From Enterococcaceae bacterium (GTDB taxonomy: Bacteria; Bacillota; Bacilli; Lactobacillales; Enterococcaceae), in assembly GCA_022649665.1 (NCBI GenBank), contig JALCOL010000005.1, forward strand, positions 1-64,000: 64,000 bases of DNA, written 5' to 3'. Positions 26,532 to 35,054 of the stretch are shown piece by piece. The position numbers and the translations under genes were made by a program. The notes below the pieces were generated by a model. That model was given only the letters and a program-made list of their open reading frames with translations, was not told the DNA's origin and did not search any database. The first letter of the stretch is position 1. The number at the start of each line of letters is the position of its first letter.

Positions 26532-26834
26532 ATGAACACTTCAGAAGACAGTATTCAAAAAGTAAGTCGATTATTCAAAGTTTTGAGCGATCCAACACGC
26601 ATCAGGATCCTGGCTTTGCTTGAAGAGCAGGAAGAAAACGTCACCGCGATCGCCAATCGTCTGGATATGGAGCAGTCGGCCGTTTCTCACCAGTTGAAAC
26701 TTTTGCGCGATGCCCAGGTCGTCAAAAGCCGTCGCGTCGGCAAAGAAATTTTTTATAGTCTGGATGACCAGCACGTGGTCGATATTTTGAGCGAGACCTT
26801 CGATCATATCGCGCATAGCCATTCGACGGATTAA
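26532..26834 (+). CDS. ArsR-family metal sensor repressor with a CzrA-type alpha-5 site
   Basis: A 100-residue winged-helix dimeric repressor. The recognition region is MEQSAVSHQLKLLRDAQVV. In the last helix Asp79, His81, His92 and His95 have the exact spacing (D-x-H-x10-H-x2-H) of the Zn/Co-binding alpha-5 site of CzrA and NmtR; the alpha-3 CxC arsenic site is absent. So a zinc-type inducer is expected. AAAGGAG lies upstream. No metal exporter is nearby; the next gene, 11 nt downstream, is homoserine dehydrogenase. What it regulates is unknown. Confidence 0.9.
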   Translation: MNTSEDSIQKVSRLFKVLSDPTRIRILALLEEQEENVTAIANRLDMEQSAVSHQLKLLRDAQVVKSRRVGKEIFYSLDDQHVVDILSETFDHIAHSHSTD

Positions 26835-26845
26835 GGAGGAATCAC

Positions 26846-28138
26846 ATGAAAAAACAATTGAATGTCGGGATGTTGGGGTTTGGGGTCGTCGGCAGCGGGG
26901 TGCCGCAGATTCTGGCGGAAAGTGCTGAGAAGATCCGCCAGATCGCGGGAGTAGAGTTTGTGATCAAAAAGGCGCTCGTGCGTTCAGCGGATGAAACTAG
27001 CGAACTTATGAAGCGGGCGGGCCGCTACGGGATCGAATTGACGACAAAAGCCGAAGATGTGCTGGAAGATGGCGAGATCGATGTCGTAATCGAAGTCATG
27101 GGCAAGATCGAGCCGGCGAAATCATTCATTAAACGTGCGATGAATGCCGGCAAGCATGTCATCACGGCGAATAAAGATCTGCTTGCCCAGCACGGACCGG
27201 AACTTGTTGCGCTTGCGAAAAAGCAGCAGACGGCTTTTTATTATGAAGCGAGTGTTGCCGGCGGGATCCCGATCTTGCGGACGCTGGTCAACAGTTTGGC
27301 AGCGGACCGCATCGAATCAGTCATGGGGATCGTCAACGGAACGACGAATTATATGCTGACACAAATGACCCAGCTCGGCGCGTCTTACGATACGGCTTTG
27401 GCGGAAGCGCAGCGGCTTGGTTTTGCTGAAAGCGACCCGACCAATGACGTCAGCGGGCTTGATGCGCTGTATAAAATGGTGATCCTAAGCGATTTTGCAT
27501 ACGGTATGGAAGTCAGTGTCGATGAAGTCGCGCGCCGCGGGATCGAAGGGCTTTCGACGGATGTCGTCAAAGCTTCCGAAGAACTTGGATTTATCGTGAA
27601 ACTGATCGGGATCACTGAAGACACTGGGCACGGGATCCATGTGGAAGTGGCGCCGATGCTTGTTCCGGCGGATCATCCGCTGGCGAGCGTCGCTAACGAA
27701 AACAACAGTGTCTTTGTGAAAAGCTTCGGGATCAACGGTTCAATGTATTACGGACCGGGTGCCGGCACTTTGCCGACCGCGACCAGTATCGTGAGTGATT
27801 TGATCGCGATCGCTGAAGATATGAAGGCGGACCGTTTGGGAACGCCATTCAATGTCTACCATATGCCGAAAAAAATCGCGGATGATGCGAGCATTACGAG
27901 CCGTTTCTTCTTGGCGATCGGTGTGCCGAACAATAAAGGACAATTGAGCGCTTTGACCGGCATGCTGAGCGGCATGGGAGTCGAATTCGACCAATTGCTG
28001 CAGAAAAACCAAGGGGAGCAAGCGGTATTGAACATTGTCACTTATCCGCTTGATCTCAAAACTTTGCGGAACATCTTGAACGTTTTGTCAGACGATGAAG
28101 CTTATATTCTGCTTGATTGTCTGCGTGTTATTGAATAA
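26846..28138 (+). CDS. hom: Homoserine dehydrogenase
   Basis: Reduces aspartate semialdehyde to homoserine at the branch to threonine and methionine. 430 residues: NAD(P)-binding GFGVVGSGV (about 11-19), catalytic domain with ANKDLLAQHG, GGIPILRTL and GIVNGTTNYML, and a C-terminal ACT domain (about 350-430), which usually mediates feedback by threonine. AAGGAGGAATC precedes the ATG. It forms an operon with thrB 16 nt later and follows an ArsR-type regulator. Threonine synthase is not in the window. Confidence 0.96.
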   Translation: MKKQLNVGMLGFGVVGSGVPQILAESAEKIRQIAGVEFVIKKALVRSADETSELMKRAGRYGIELTTKAEDVLEDGEIDVVIEVMGKIEPAKSFIKRAMNAGKHVITANKDLLAQHGPELVALAKKQQTAFYYEASVAGGIPILRTLVNSLAADRIESVMGIVNGTTNYMLTQMTQLGASYDTALAEAQRLGFAESDPTNDVSGLDALYKMVILSDFAYGMEVSVDEVARRGIEGLSTDVVKASEELGFIVKLIGITEDTGHGIHVEVAPMLVPADHPLASVANENNSVFVKSFGINGSMYYGPGAGTLPTATSIVSDLIAIAEDMKADRLGTPFNVYHMPKKIADDASITSRFFLAIGVPNNKGQLSALTGMLSGMGVEFDQLLQKNQGEQAVLNIVTYPLDLKTLRNILNVLSDDEAYILLDCLRVIE

Positions 28139-28154
28139 TAAAAGGAGTGGTATC

Positions 28155-29018
28155 ATGCGCATTCGAGTCCCAGCGAGCAGTGCGAATTTAGGACCGGGGT
28201 TTGATTCATGCGGAATCGCGGTTTCCTACTATCTTCAGCTGGAAATCGGCGAAGAACAAGCAAATTGGGAAATCATTCACCAATTGGGTGACGAGATCCC
28301 CGCTGATGAAGAAAATATGCTGGTCAAGACCGCTTTGCGCCTTGCCCCGTCACTTGTCCCGCGGAAAATCAAAATGACGACCGAGATCCCGGTCGCCCGC
28401 GGCTTAGGCAGCAGCTCCAGTGTGATCGTTGCCGGGATCGAACTGGCCAATCGGCTCGGATCATTGGGGTTGACGCTGGAAGATAAGCTCAAGATCGCAA
28501 CCGAGATCGAAGGGCATCCGGACAATGTCGCGCCCGCGATGTGCGGCGGATTCGTCACCGCGAGCTTCTATCAAAATGAACTGCATTATGAAAAGCACTA
28601 TTTTCCAGAGTGTGATCTTGTCGCGGTGATCCCGCATGAAGAATTTTTAACGAGCGAGAGCCGCGGACTTTTGCCGCAGGAAATCCCGTTTTCAAAAGCG
28701 GTCGCGCAAAGTGCCATCGCCAACGTGATGGTGGCGGCGATCGTGAAAGGCGACTTGGATGTTGCGGGAAAAATGATGGAAAAGGATCTTTTCCATGAGC
28801 CCTACCGTGCAGGGAAAGTTCCTTGCCTGCGGGAAGTCCGCGAAATCGCGCACGGTGCGCAAGCGTACGGGACTTTTTTGAGCGGCGCCGGGCCGACCGT
28901 TTTGACGTTGATCGCACCCGAGCGTACTGAAAAGTTTCTCAAAGCTTTAGGCGCATTGGGCGATGGATATACGATCGATTCGCTCCATGTCGATACCGAC
29001 GGCGTCCAATTTTTTTAA
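28155..29018 (+). CDS. thrB: Homoserine kinase
   Basis: GHMP-family kinase that phosphorylates homoserine for threonine synthesis. 287 residues from ATG 28155 with AAAAGGAGTGG upstream; an in-frame earlier codon lies inside hom and has no ribosome site. Motifs are VPASSANLGPGFDSCG (about 5-20), the ATP loop PVARGLGSSSSV (about 79-90) and SGAGPTVLTL near the C-terminus. Second gene of the hom-thrB operon. Confidence 0.96.
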   Translation: MRIRVPASSANLGPGFDSCGIAVSYYLQLEIGEEQANWEIIHQLGDEIPADEENMLVKTALRLAPSLVPRKIKMTTEIPVARGLGSSSSVIVAGIELANRLGSLGLTLEDKLKIATEIEGHPDNVAPAMCGGFVTASFYQNELHYEKHYFPECDLVAVIPHEEFLTSESRGLLPQEIPFSKAVAQSAIANVMVAAIVKGDLDVAGKMMEKDLFHEPYRAGKVPCLREVREIAHGAQAYGTFLSGAGPTVLTLIAPERTEKFLKALGALGDGYTIDSLHVDTDGVQFF

Positions 29019-29040
29019 CAAAGCATATCCATTGAAAAAG

Positions 29041-29084
29041 CCGCTTCCTTATGCAAGAATGACTTATCTTGAGAAAGGAAGCGG
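29041..29084 (+). promoter_or_regulatory. Hairpin sequestering the Shine-Dalgarno of the PPOX gene
   Basis: CCGCTTCCTT (29041-29050) pairs perfectly over 10 bp with AAGGAAGCGG (29075-29084), which contains the ribosome site of the next gene. No T run follows, so it does not look like a terminator. Confidence 0.5.
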
Positions 29085-29090
29085 GAAATT

Positions 29091-29468
29091 ATGGATTTGA
29101 AAAATGAAACGCTGCAGCAAGTATTGAAGCATGAGGGAGTTGTCAGCATCATCACTCTTTCCGCAGAACCGACGGCGATCGGCAACACTTGGATTTCTTA
29201 TCTCCATTACGGCAAAAGCGGGGAGATCTATATTCCGGTGGCCGGGATGCATACGCTGGAAGCGGGAATGAAAAAAGACAACCATATCGCACTGACGCTC
29301 GGCAGCAAAGAAGTCCAAGGAACGCAAGGGCCCGGTGCCGGCTTTCACATTACCGGAACTGGCGAATTCATCACTTCCGGACCGATTTTTGACAAAATGA
29401 AAGCAGACTTTCCGTGGATCACGCGTGTTCTCGTTGTGAACGTGACGGATGTTTCGCAAAAAATCTAG
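29091..29468 (+). CDS. Pyridoxamine-5'-phosphate-oxidase-like flavin-binding protein
   Basis: 125 residues with the split-barrel pattern of the PPOX superfamily (TAIGNTWISYLHYGKSGEIY, followed by a GMHTLEAGMKKDNHIALTLG segment). Members bind FMN, heme or F420; this short form probably binds FMN and its substrate is unknown. The Shine-Dalgarno AAAGGAAG is inside a 10-bp hairpin. It stands alone between the thrB gene and a bidirectional terminator. Confidence 0.8.
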   Translation: MDLKNETLQQVLKHEGVVSIITLSAEPTAIGNTWISYLHYGKSGEIYIPVAGMHTLEAGMKKDNHIALTLGSKEVQGTQGPGAGFHITGTGEFITSGPIFDKMKADFPWITRVLVVNVTDVSQKI

Positions 29469-29544
29469 TACGAAAGAAGACCGATCTTTGCTGGCGCAAA
29501 GAGCTCTCAATTGAATTTTTTTCAAAATGATCAACGAGAGAATC

Positions 29545-29598
29545 TAAAAAACCACGAATTCAAGTCCTGTTCAAGACTTGAAACCGTGGTTTTTTTTG
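29545..29598. terminator. Bidirectional terminator between the PPOX gene and ppsR
   Basis: AACCACG-AA-TTCAAGTC pairs with GACTTGAA-AC-CGTGGTT, with A and T runs outside, so it can serve both convergent genes. Confidence 0.88.
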
Positions 29599-29623
29599 GA
29601 CCAGAAGGACGGAGCGTTTTAAC

Positions 29624-30499
29624 TCATTCCGAGTGCTGATCTGCGCCGGAATAGCTGTGGTCTTCCAAGTGGAGTTTTTCCATGATCAAAGCCGCTGTTT
29701 CCTCGATCGAAAGTTTTGCGACATTGATCACAACGCAGCCGAGCTTGCGGTAAAGGTCATCGGCAAACGCCAGCTCTTCACGGATCTTGTCCATGTCCGA
29801 ATAGGCGGTATCAGGATCCAAACCATAGGAGCGCAAGCGTTCACGGCGAATATTCAGCAGGACTGCCGGATCGTTCGTCAGCCCGACGATCTTGCTCGGA
29901 TCGACTTGGTAGATCTGTTCAGGGATATGTGCGTTCGGAACGATCGGCAAGTTCGCAACACGCAGATTTTTATTTGCTAAAAACAAACTGACAGGTGTTT
30001 TTGAAGTTCGCGAGACGCCGAGGATCACCAAGTCGGCTTTCAAGAAGCCGCGCGGATCTTTGCCGTCGTCATATTTGACTGCAAACTCCATTGCTTTGAT
30101 CCGTTTGAAATAGTTTTCGTTCAAATGATGAAGAGCACCGCGTTCACCACTTGGGGCGACTTTAGTGCGCCGCTGGATCTCGCTGACGAGCGGATTTAAA
30201 ATATTCATATAGAATAAATTATTTTCCATGCAAAACTCCGTACAATAATCGCGCAGCGGGTCTTTGACCAATGAAAAGATAACGATTCCGTTTTGCACTT
30301 TGACATCATTCATGACTTTTTTCAAATGATCGATGTCAGAAATAAATGTGCGGCGGAAAATCGTAAATTCCAGACCGGGATACTGCGCCATCGCGGCTTG
30401 CGCCAGCTTGGTTCCGGTTTCGCCGGCCGAGTCAGACAGAATAAAAATATTGATTTCTTCCGGGTTGGAAGTTGAAGCGGGGATATGGGCATCGCTCAT
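29624..30499 (-). CDS. PEP synthase / pyruvate phosphate dikinase regulatory protein (DUF299)
   Basis: Bifunctional ADP-dependent kinase and phosphorylase that inactivates and reactivates PPDK or PEP synthase. 291 residues from ATG 30499 with GAGGAGGTG upstream; the frame extends far beyond without a ribosome site. It has SDSAGETG near the N-terminus (about 22-29), the P-loop-like GVSRTSKTPVSLFLA (about 161-175) and the C-terminal NVAKLSIEETAALI. No target enzyme is encoded in the window. A TATAAT -10 box for it lies at 30527-30532 (minus strand). Homologues are called YqfL or PpsR. Confidence 0.93.
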   Translation of the reverse strand: MSDAHIPASTSNPEEINIFILSDSAGETGTKLAQAAMAQYPGLEFTIFRRTFISDIDHLKKVMNDVKVQNGIVIFSLVKDPLRDYCTEFCMENNLFYMNILNPLVSEIQRRTKVAPSGERGALHHLNENYFKRIKAMEFAVKYDDGKDPRGFLKADLVILGVSRTSKTPVSLFLANKNLRVANLPIVPNAHIPEQIYQVDPSKIVGLTNDPAVLLNIRRERLRSYGLDPDTAYSDMDKIREELAFADDLYRKLGCVVINVAKLSIEETAALIMEKLHLEDHSYSGADQHSE

Positions 30500-30629
30500 T
30501 ACGACACCTCCTCTCGATATAGATTCATTATAACAAATAGAAAAGAAAAAGGGCATGAATCTAGGCGAATTTGATTTTTCCATAAAAAAATAAACAACAG
30601 AAAACTGATTTGAATCAAACGTTTCATGT

Positions 30630-30658
30630 TGACGCGTTTCCCACACTTCGTTATAATA
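30630..30658 (+). promoter_or_regulatory. Promoter of rpsU-yqeY
   Basis: TTGACG (30630-30635), a 17-bp spacer and TATAAT (30653-30658), a near-consensus promoter fitting a ribosomal protein gene. Confidence 0.88.
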
Positions 30659-30730
30659 CTTAAAGGACAGTTGGCATGGAATCATTCCATTCAAACGGTT
30701 ACTTTTTGAGCTCGGAGGGAGGGAATTTAT

Positions 30731-30907
30731 ATGTCAAAAACAGTTGTTCGCAAAAACGAATCTCTTGATGATGCTCTTCGTCGCTTTAAGCGTTCCGTTT
30801 CAAAAGCTGGTACTTTGCAAGAATCTCGCAAACGTGAATTTTATGAAAAACCTAGCGTTAGACGTAAAAAGAAATCAGAAGCGGCACGGAAACGTAAAAA
30901 ATTCTAA
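30731..30907 (+). CDS. rpsU: Ribosomal protein bS21
   Basis: 58 residues, starting [20 protein letters not shown] and ending in the basic tail EAARKRKKF. It is a small-subunit protein near the anti-Shine-Dalgarno region. GGAGGGAGG lies upstream. Codon usage is of the highly expressed kind (GTT, CGT, TCT), unlike the neighbouring genes. It is followed 25 nt later by yqeY, the standard Firmicutes order. Confidence 0.98.
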   Translation: MSKTVVRKNESLDDALRRFKRSVSKAGTLQESRKREFYEKPSVRRKKKSEAARKRKKF

Positions 30908-30932
30908 TTGATCTGATAGGAGTTGGGATTTA

Positions 30933-31379
30933 ATGTCCCTGAAAGACACCTTGAATGCAGACATGAAGCAAGCGATGAAGGCGAAGGACAAAGAGACACT
31001 TTCGGTGATCCGCATGTTGAAAGCTGCCGTTCAAAATGAAGAGATCAAGACCGGCCACCCGCTTACCGAAGAGGAAGAATTAACTCTTCTGGCGCGCGAG
31101 ATGAAACAGCGGAAAGACTCCCGCAAAGAGTTTGAAGCTGCCGGACGCAGTGATTTAGCGGAAAAAGCGCAAGAAGAAATCAAAGTGCTTTCTCAATATA
31201 TGCCGCAACCCCTCAGCGATGCTGAACTGGAAGCGATCGTTCAACAAGCGATCCAAAAAACCGGTGCGAAATCACCGAAAGAGTTCGGCAAAGTGATGGG
31301 CGTCGTGATGCCGCAAGTCAAAGGCAAAGCGGACGGGACCCAAGTCCAGGCACTCGTTAAAAAACTGCTCAATGCATAA
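30933..31379 (+). CDS. yqeY: GatB/YqeY-domain protein
   Basis: 148 residues, the usual length. The N-terminal MSLKDTLNADMKQAMKAKDK and the C-terminal KSPKEFGKVMGVVMPQVKGKADG match YqeY, a stand-alone version of the GatB tail domain that may contact tRNA. Its role is not established. TAGGAGTTGGG precedes the ATG. Co-transcribed with rpsU and terminated by a dispersed element. Confidence 0.95.
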   Translation: MSLKDTLNADMKQAMKAKDKETLSVIRMLKAAVQNEEIKTGHPLTEEEELTLLAREMKQRKDSRKEFEAAGRSDLAEKAQEEIKVLSQYMPQPLSDAELEAIVQQAIQKTGAKSPKEFGKVMGVVMPQVKGKADGTQVQALVKKLLNA

Positions 31380-31390
31380 AAAACAAACAG

Positions 31391-31487
31391 GCGGTTCCAA
31401 AAGCCCTTCATTTTGAAGAAGCTGCTTTTGGAACACCGTTTATTCGTAAAAAGGGATCGTGACAATTTTGTCACGATCCCTTTTTGG
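31391..31487 (+). terminator. Terminator after yqeY (dispersed element, medium copy)
   Basis: GAAGAAGCTGCTTTTGGAAC and ACCGTTTATTCG lead to AAGGGATCGTGACA / TGTCACGATCCCTT (about 31450-31482) with a T run. An additional upstream segment, GGTTCCAAAAGC, pairs with GCTTTTGGAAC in the leader. Confidence 0.88.
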
Positions 31488-31519
31488 GACTGATAGTGGA
31501 TTTTCACAAGGAGAATCTG

Positions 31520-31576
31520 ATGACACTTGCCGGCGTCATTGGTCTTTTGTTTTTTTCAATATTTTATTGCTCGTAA
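31520..31576 (+). CDS. Possible hydrophobic micropeptide (18 residues)
   Basis: AAGGAG lies 6 nt before an ATG opening MTLAGVIGLLFFSIFYCS and then a stop. The peptide is almost entirely hydrophobic and could insert in the membrane. With no known family and such a short length it may be chance, or the remnant of a larger gene. It lies in the 165-bp gap between yqeY and the GNAT gene. Confidence 0.25.
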   Translation: MTLAGVIGLLFFSIFYCS

Positions 31577-31654
31577 TTCCACCGCACGAGCCGGATGTTT
31601 TATAAGAAGTGAGCGCATACAGGGGAAGTTGGATATTCAAAGGAGGAGAAAAAG

Positions 31655-32071
31655 GTGATTCATTATGAAAACAAATTGGATCTGCCGCAAGAAGAGGTCT
31701 TGGCACTTTATGAAAGCATCGGCTGGAAGTTTTATACGAAAGACCCCGCGGCGCTTTTAGCTGGCATCAAAAACTCGCTTGCAGTGGTGACCGCTTGGGA
31801 AGGTGACCGGCTGGTCGGGCTGATCCGGGCGGTCGGCGACGGCCATACAGTGCTCTTGATCCAAGATCTATTAGTCGATCCGGCATTTCAAAGCCGCGGG
31901 ATCGCTTTTCGGCTGATGACGAAAGTCTTGGCACTTTATGCCGAAGTGCCGCAGATCTTTTTAGCGACACCGAGCGACCGGGGAGCAGTCAAATTTTACG
32001 AGAGCTGCGGATTCCGCGAAACAAACCCGACGGATGAATTTCAAGTCGTGAAACTGATCCATCACCGCTGA
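31655..32071 (+). CDS. GNAT-family N-acetyltransferase
   Basis: 138 residues from GTG 31655 with AAAGGAGGAGA upstream. Acetyl-CoA-binding core: LIRAVGDG, LLIQDLLVDPAFQSRGIAFRL (motif A, about 68-88) and KFYESCGFRETN. Substrate unknown; close relatives are annotated only as acetyltransferases. Monocistronic with a terminator hairpin that begins inside its last codons. Confidence 0.9.
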   Translation: MIHYENKLDLPQEEVLALYESIGWKFYTKDPAALLAGIKNSLAVVTAWEGDRLVGLIRAVGDGHTVLLIQDLLVDPAFQSRGIAFRLMTKVLALYAEVPQIFLATPSDRGAVKFYESCGFRETNPTDEFQVVKLIHHR

Positions 32072-32091
32072 GAAGATGCAGCGGTTTTTTT
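32065..32091 (+). terminator. Terminator overlapping the end of the GNAT gene
   Basis: CCGCTG (32065-32070) pairs with CAGCGG (32079-32084), followed by seven Ts. The stop codon is inside the stem. Confidence 0.8.
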
Positions 32092-32185
32092 CTGATATTA
32101 AAAATTTTTTTCAGAAAATTCCAAGGAACCGTTTATTAACCGCTCATTTTTTGGTATGCTAAGAGCTGACTATCTTTGAAGGAAG

Positions 32186-32479
32186 GTGAGCGTGCTGCGG
32201 ATTTTCAGCGAAGGATTTATTATTTTGCAATTTTTGTCCCGGACAGCGGTTTTTCTGCTGATCTTGGAGCAATTTCATTTATTCGATTATTGGCCGCGGC
32301 TGCGAAAAAACCTCTGCCGCTCATTGCGGACGCTCCATAAATACGCCAGTCAGCTGCCGCTCATCGAAATCTGCTGTGCTGCATGTCTTTTGACGAAACA
32401 CTTTTTCTTTGTCCGGCGAAATCGGCACAGTTACGCGCTGATCAAACATCAATACCGTTTCTTGATCGGCAGCCCTTAA
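32186..32479 (+). CDS. Small hypothetical protein
   Basis: 97 residues from GTG 32186 with GAAGGAAGG upstream. The first half is hydrophobic (FIILQFLSRTAVFLLILEQF), then basic and Cys-containing (IEICCAACLLTKHFFFVRR). No family is recognised. The frame ends 52 nt before the MFS gene and no competing gene covers the region, so it is plausible but unproven. Confidence 0.4.
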   Translation: MSVLRIFSEGFIILQFLSRTAVFLLILEQFHLFDYWPRLRKNLCRSLRTLHKYASQLPLIEICCAACLLTKHFFFVRRNRHSYALIKHQYRFLIGSP

Positions 32480-32531
32480 CTTTTGTCTGCTTTTTCAGAC
32501 AAAAATAAAAAATTAGGGTGAATTCAAAAAA

Positions 32532-33731
32532 ATGGAAGAAACGAAGTTATTCAACAAAGGCTTTTTAAGCATCACGGTCATTAATTTTATCGTTTATTTG
32601 ATCTACTATTTGCTGATGGTGATCATTGCGGTCATTGCCAAAGATAATCTGGGAGCGACGACCGGCCAAGCTGGTTTTGCCTCGGGGATCTATATCATCG
32701 GCACGCTGCTTGCGCGTTTGTTTTTCGGCAAGAAATTGGAACTATACGGCCGTAAGCAAGTACTGCGTTACGGTATTTTGTTTTATCTAGTGACCACTGC
32801 CGCCTATTTTTATATTCCGACGATCGGCGTGATGTTTGCGATTCGTTTCTTGAATGGATTCGCTTATGGGGTCGTTTCGACTGCCTGCAATACGATCGTG
32901 ACCGCTTATATCCCGAAAAATAAATACGGGCAAGGGATCAACTATTATGGGCTCAGCACCAGCTTAGCTGCGGCGATCGGACCATTTATCGGGATGCTGC
33001 TTTTGAACTTTTCGAATTTTTATGCCATCATTGTATTTTCAACGGTCATGATCGCTTTGACCACTATTGCCTGCTTTGCCATGAAGATCCAAAACATCGC
33101 ACTCAATGCGGATGCGATCCGGTTGGCAAAGAAATATACGCTTGATAGTTTTATCGAATACCGTGTATTGTTCATTTCCTTTATCGGCTTTTTGATCGGC
33201 CTGTCTTATTCCAGCGTCTTATCTTTCTTGGCTGCTTATGCTAAAGAAATCAATCTGGCAGAGATCAGCACGTTCTTCTTTGTCGTTTATGCGCTGGTCG
33301 TGACATTCACGCGTCCCGCATCCGGCAAGATCTTTGATAAGAAAGGCGAAAATTATGTTTTGTATCCAAGTTTCGCCTTTTTAGCGCTCGGGTTGTTCGT
33401 TTTGAGCTTTACAACAAGCGGCGCAATGCTATTGATCTCAGGCGGATTGATCGGCCTCGGCTACGGAACGTTTATGTCGAACGGTCAAGCGGTCTGCTTG
33501 AAGTTGGCACCGATCGCTCGCGTTGGGGTGGCGCTTTCGACGTACTTTATCGGTCTTGACTTGGGACTCGGCGTTGGACCGTATCTCATGGGGATGCTGC
33601 AAAATATGCTGTCCTTTTCAGGATTGTATCAAGTCGCCGGGGTGATCCCGCTTGTCTGCATCGTGCTGTATGGGATCTTTTACCATCCGCAGCCTGCAGC
33701 AGAGCTGGAGATGGAAGCGGAATCCGAATAA
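32532..33731 (+). CDS. Major facilitator superfamily transporter
   Basis: 399 residues, about 12 predicted helices, with the MFS loop motif after TM2 (RLFFGKKLELYGRKQVLRYG) and a second copy in the second half (RPASGKIFDKKGENYVLYPS). It belongs to the drug:H+ antiporter-like group; the substrate cannot be read from the sequence. AGGGTG lies 12 nt upstream of the ATG. Monocistronic. Confidence 0.9.
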   Translation: MEETKLFNKGFLSITVINFIVYLIYYLLMVIIAVIAKDNLGATTGQAGFASGIYIIGTLLARLFFGKKLELYGRKQVLRYGILFYLVTTAAYFYIPTIGVMFAIRFLNGFAYGVVSTACNTIVTAYIPKNKYGQGINYYGLSTSLAAAIGPFIGMLLLNFSNFYAIIVFSTVMIALTTIACFAMKIQNIALNADAIRLAKKYTLDSFIEYRVLFISFIGFLIGLSYSSVLSFLAAYAKEINLAEISTFFFVVYALVVTFTRPASGKIFDKKGENYVLYPSFAFLALGLFVLSFTTSGAMLLISGGLIGLGYGTFMSNGQAVCLKLAPIARVGVALSTYFIGLDLGLGVGPYLMGMLQNMLSFSGLYQVAGVIPLVCIVLYGIFYHPQPAAELEMEAESE

Positions 33732-33753
33732 TCAGATTTCAGTAGTTGCTGAA

Positions 33754-33787
33754 AACAGCCGCGGCAAAATCTGCCGCGGCTGTTTTT
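33754..33787. terminator. Bidirectional terminator between the MFS and OYE genes
   Basis: A 13-bp stem, AACAGCCGCGGCA with TGCCGCGGCTGTT, and T runs. Confidence 0.9.
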
Positions 33788-33803
33788 TGGATAATAAAGT
33801 TAT

Positions 33804-34910
33804 TTAGTCTTCTAAACGGGTGAAGCCCATCGTTTGTTTGAACTGGGTCACGAGATAACTTTGCATGACCGGCGGGATCGCGAGCTCTTCGAAGTCGCAT
33901 GGGCTGATCGTTGTGCGCAAACTGTCCTCATCGCCGTAAGCGATCTTTTGGACCCACTGCGGCTCGCGGATCAATTCTTTCCCGAGACTGGCGAAGTCGG
34001 CTCCCAAAGCGAGTGCTTCTTGCGCTTGCGCCGGAGTTTTGATGCCGCCGACCGCAATCAGCGGCGTTTCACCTTTGACTGCTGCCAGCGCTGAAAGCGT
34101 CAGCTGATCTTCATGCGAAGTTTCGCTTTGTGCTTTGAAATCACTCATTGAAAGATGAAGATAATCGACCTTTTCGCGCAACAGTTCGACCAGCTGCAAG
34201 GTATCCGCCAAGGTAAAGCCGCCGTCTGTTTCTTCCGGGGCAAAGCGAAAGCCCAACAAAAACGGCCGCCGCATTTCGGCATTATCGATCACTTCGCGCA
34301 CACGCTCCACGATCATCAGCGCCAGACGAGCGCGATTTTCGATGCTGCCGCCCCATTGATCCGGCCGCTGATTCGTTTTTGGCGAGAAAAACTGCTGGAG
34401 CAGGAAGCCGCCGTCTCCGTGGATCTCGACCCCGTTGAAGCCTGACGCGATCGCGCGTTTGGCAGCTGCTGCAAAGTCAGCGACGATCGTTTCGATTTGT
34501 GCATCATCCAGCACTTCGACTGAATGATCAGCTAATTTGCTGGGAGCAAGCGGCAATTTGCCGTCTAAAAGAGCGGGCACGGTTTTCGCACCGGCATGGA
34601 ACAGCTGGACCACGAGTTTTGAGCCGCGTGCTTTCACCGCAGTCGACAACCGCAAAAGTTCAGGGATCATGCCGTCGGCGGCGATCGACAACGCCCCCGG
34701 GAAACCTTTTCCGCGAGCACTGACATTGGCTGCTCCGGTCACGATGATCCCCGGTCCGCCGGCGCGGGCCGCGTAATAAGCATGTTCATCGGTCGTGATC
34801 ATTCCATTATAAAAACTGCTTTTCGTCGTCATCGGCGGCATGACGATCCGGTTATTGATGCGCAATCCATTTTTGAATACGTAAGGATATAAAAAATGAT
34901 ATTCTGACAT
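33804..34910 (-). CDS. NADH:flavin oxidoreductase, Old Yellow Enzyme family
   Basis: 368-residue FMN-dependent TIM barrel. NNRIVMPPMTTK near residues 19-30 binds FMN; the substrate-binding pair expected as H-x-x-H/N is in FNGVEIHGDGGFLLQQFFSP, and NQRPDQWGGSIENRARL is the conserved OYE segment. GFRFAPEETDGG and AVGGIKTPAQA complete the barrel. GGAGGGATACA precedes the ATG. It reduces activated C=C bonds; the natural substrate is unknown. Convergent with the MFS gene. Confidence 0.93.
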   Translation of the reverse strand: MSEYHFLYPYVFKNGLRINNRIVMPPMTTKSSFYNGMITTDEHAYYAARAGGPGIIVTGAANVSARGKGFPGALSIAADGMIPELLRLSTAVKARGSKLVVQLFHAGAKTVPALLDGKLPLAPSKLADHSVEVLDDAQIETIVADFAAAAKRAIASGFNGVEIHGDGGFLLQQFFSPKTNQRPDQWGGSIENRARLALMIVERVREVIDNAEMRRPFLLGFRFAPEETDGGFTLADTLQLVELLREKVDYLHLSMSDFKAQSETSHEDQLTLSALAAVKGETPLIAVGGIKTPAQAQEALALGADFASLGKELIREPQWVQKIAYGDEDSLRTTISPCDFEELAIPPVMQSYLVTQFKQTMGFTRLED

Positions 34911-35054
34911 TGTATCCCTCCTTCACAAGCATTATAGCAAAAGCCGGCATTTTCACAATCCGCGACACTTCGAGTTTTCCAAAAATGCCGATTTTCATTC
35001 TGCCGCAGAACAAGGTATAATCAAACAAGAAGCAAATGAAAAGGAGCGTCAAGC

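Noticed and set aside
29624-30499. Evidence for a PPDK or PEP synthase operon around the regulatory protein
   Set aside because: No pyruvate phosphate dikinase or PEP synthase gene is found in the window; the regulator stands alone.
30693-30730. Upstream region of rpsU as a ribosomal-protein autoregulatory leader
   Set aside because: The 5' leader is about 65 nt with no strong hairpin visible.
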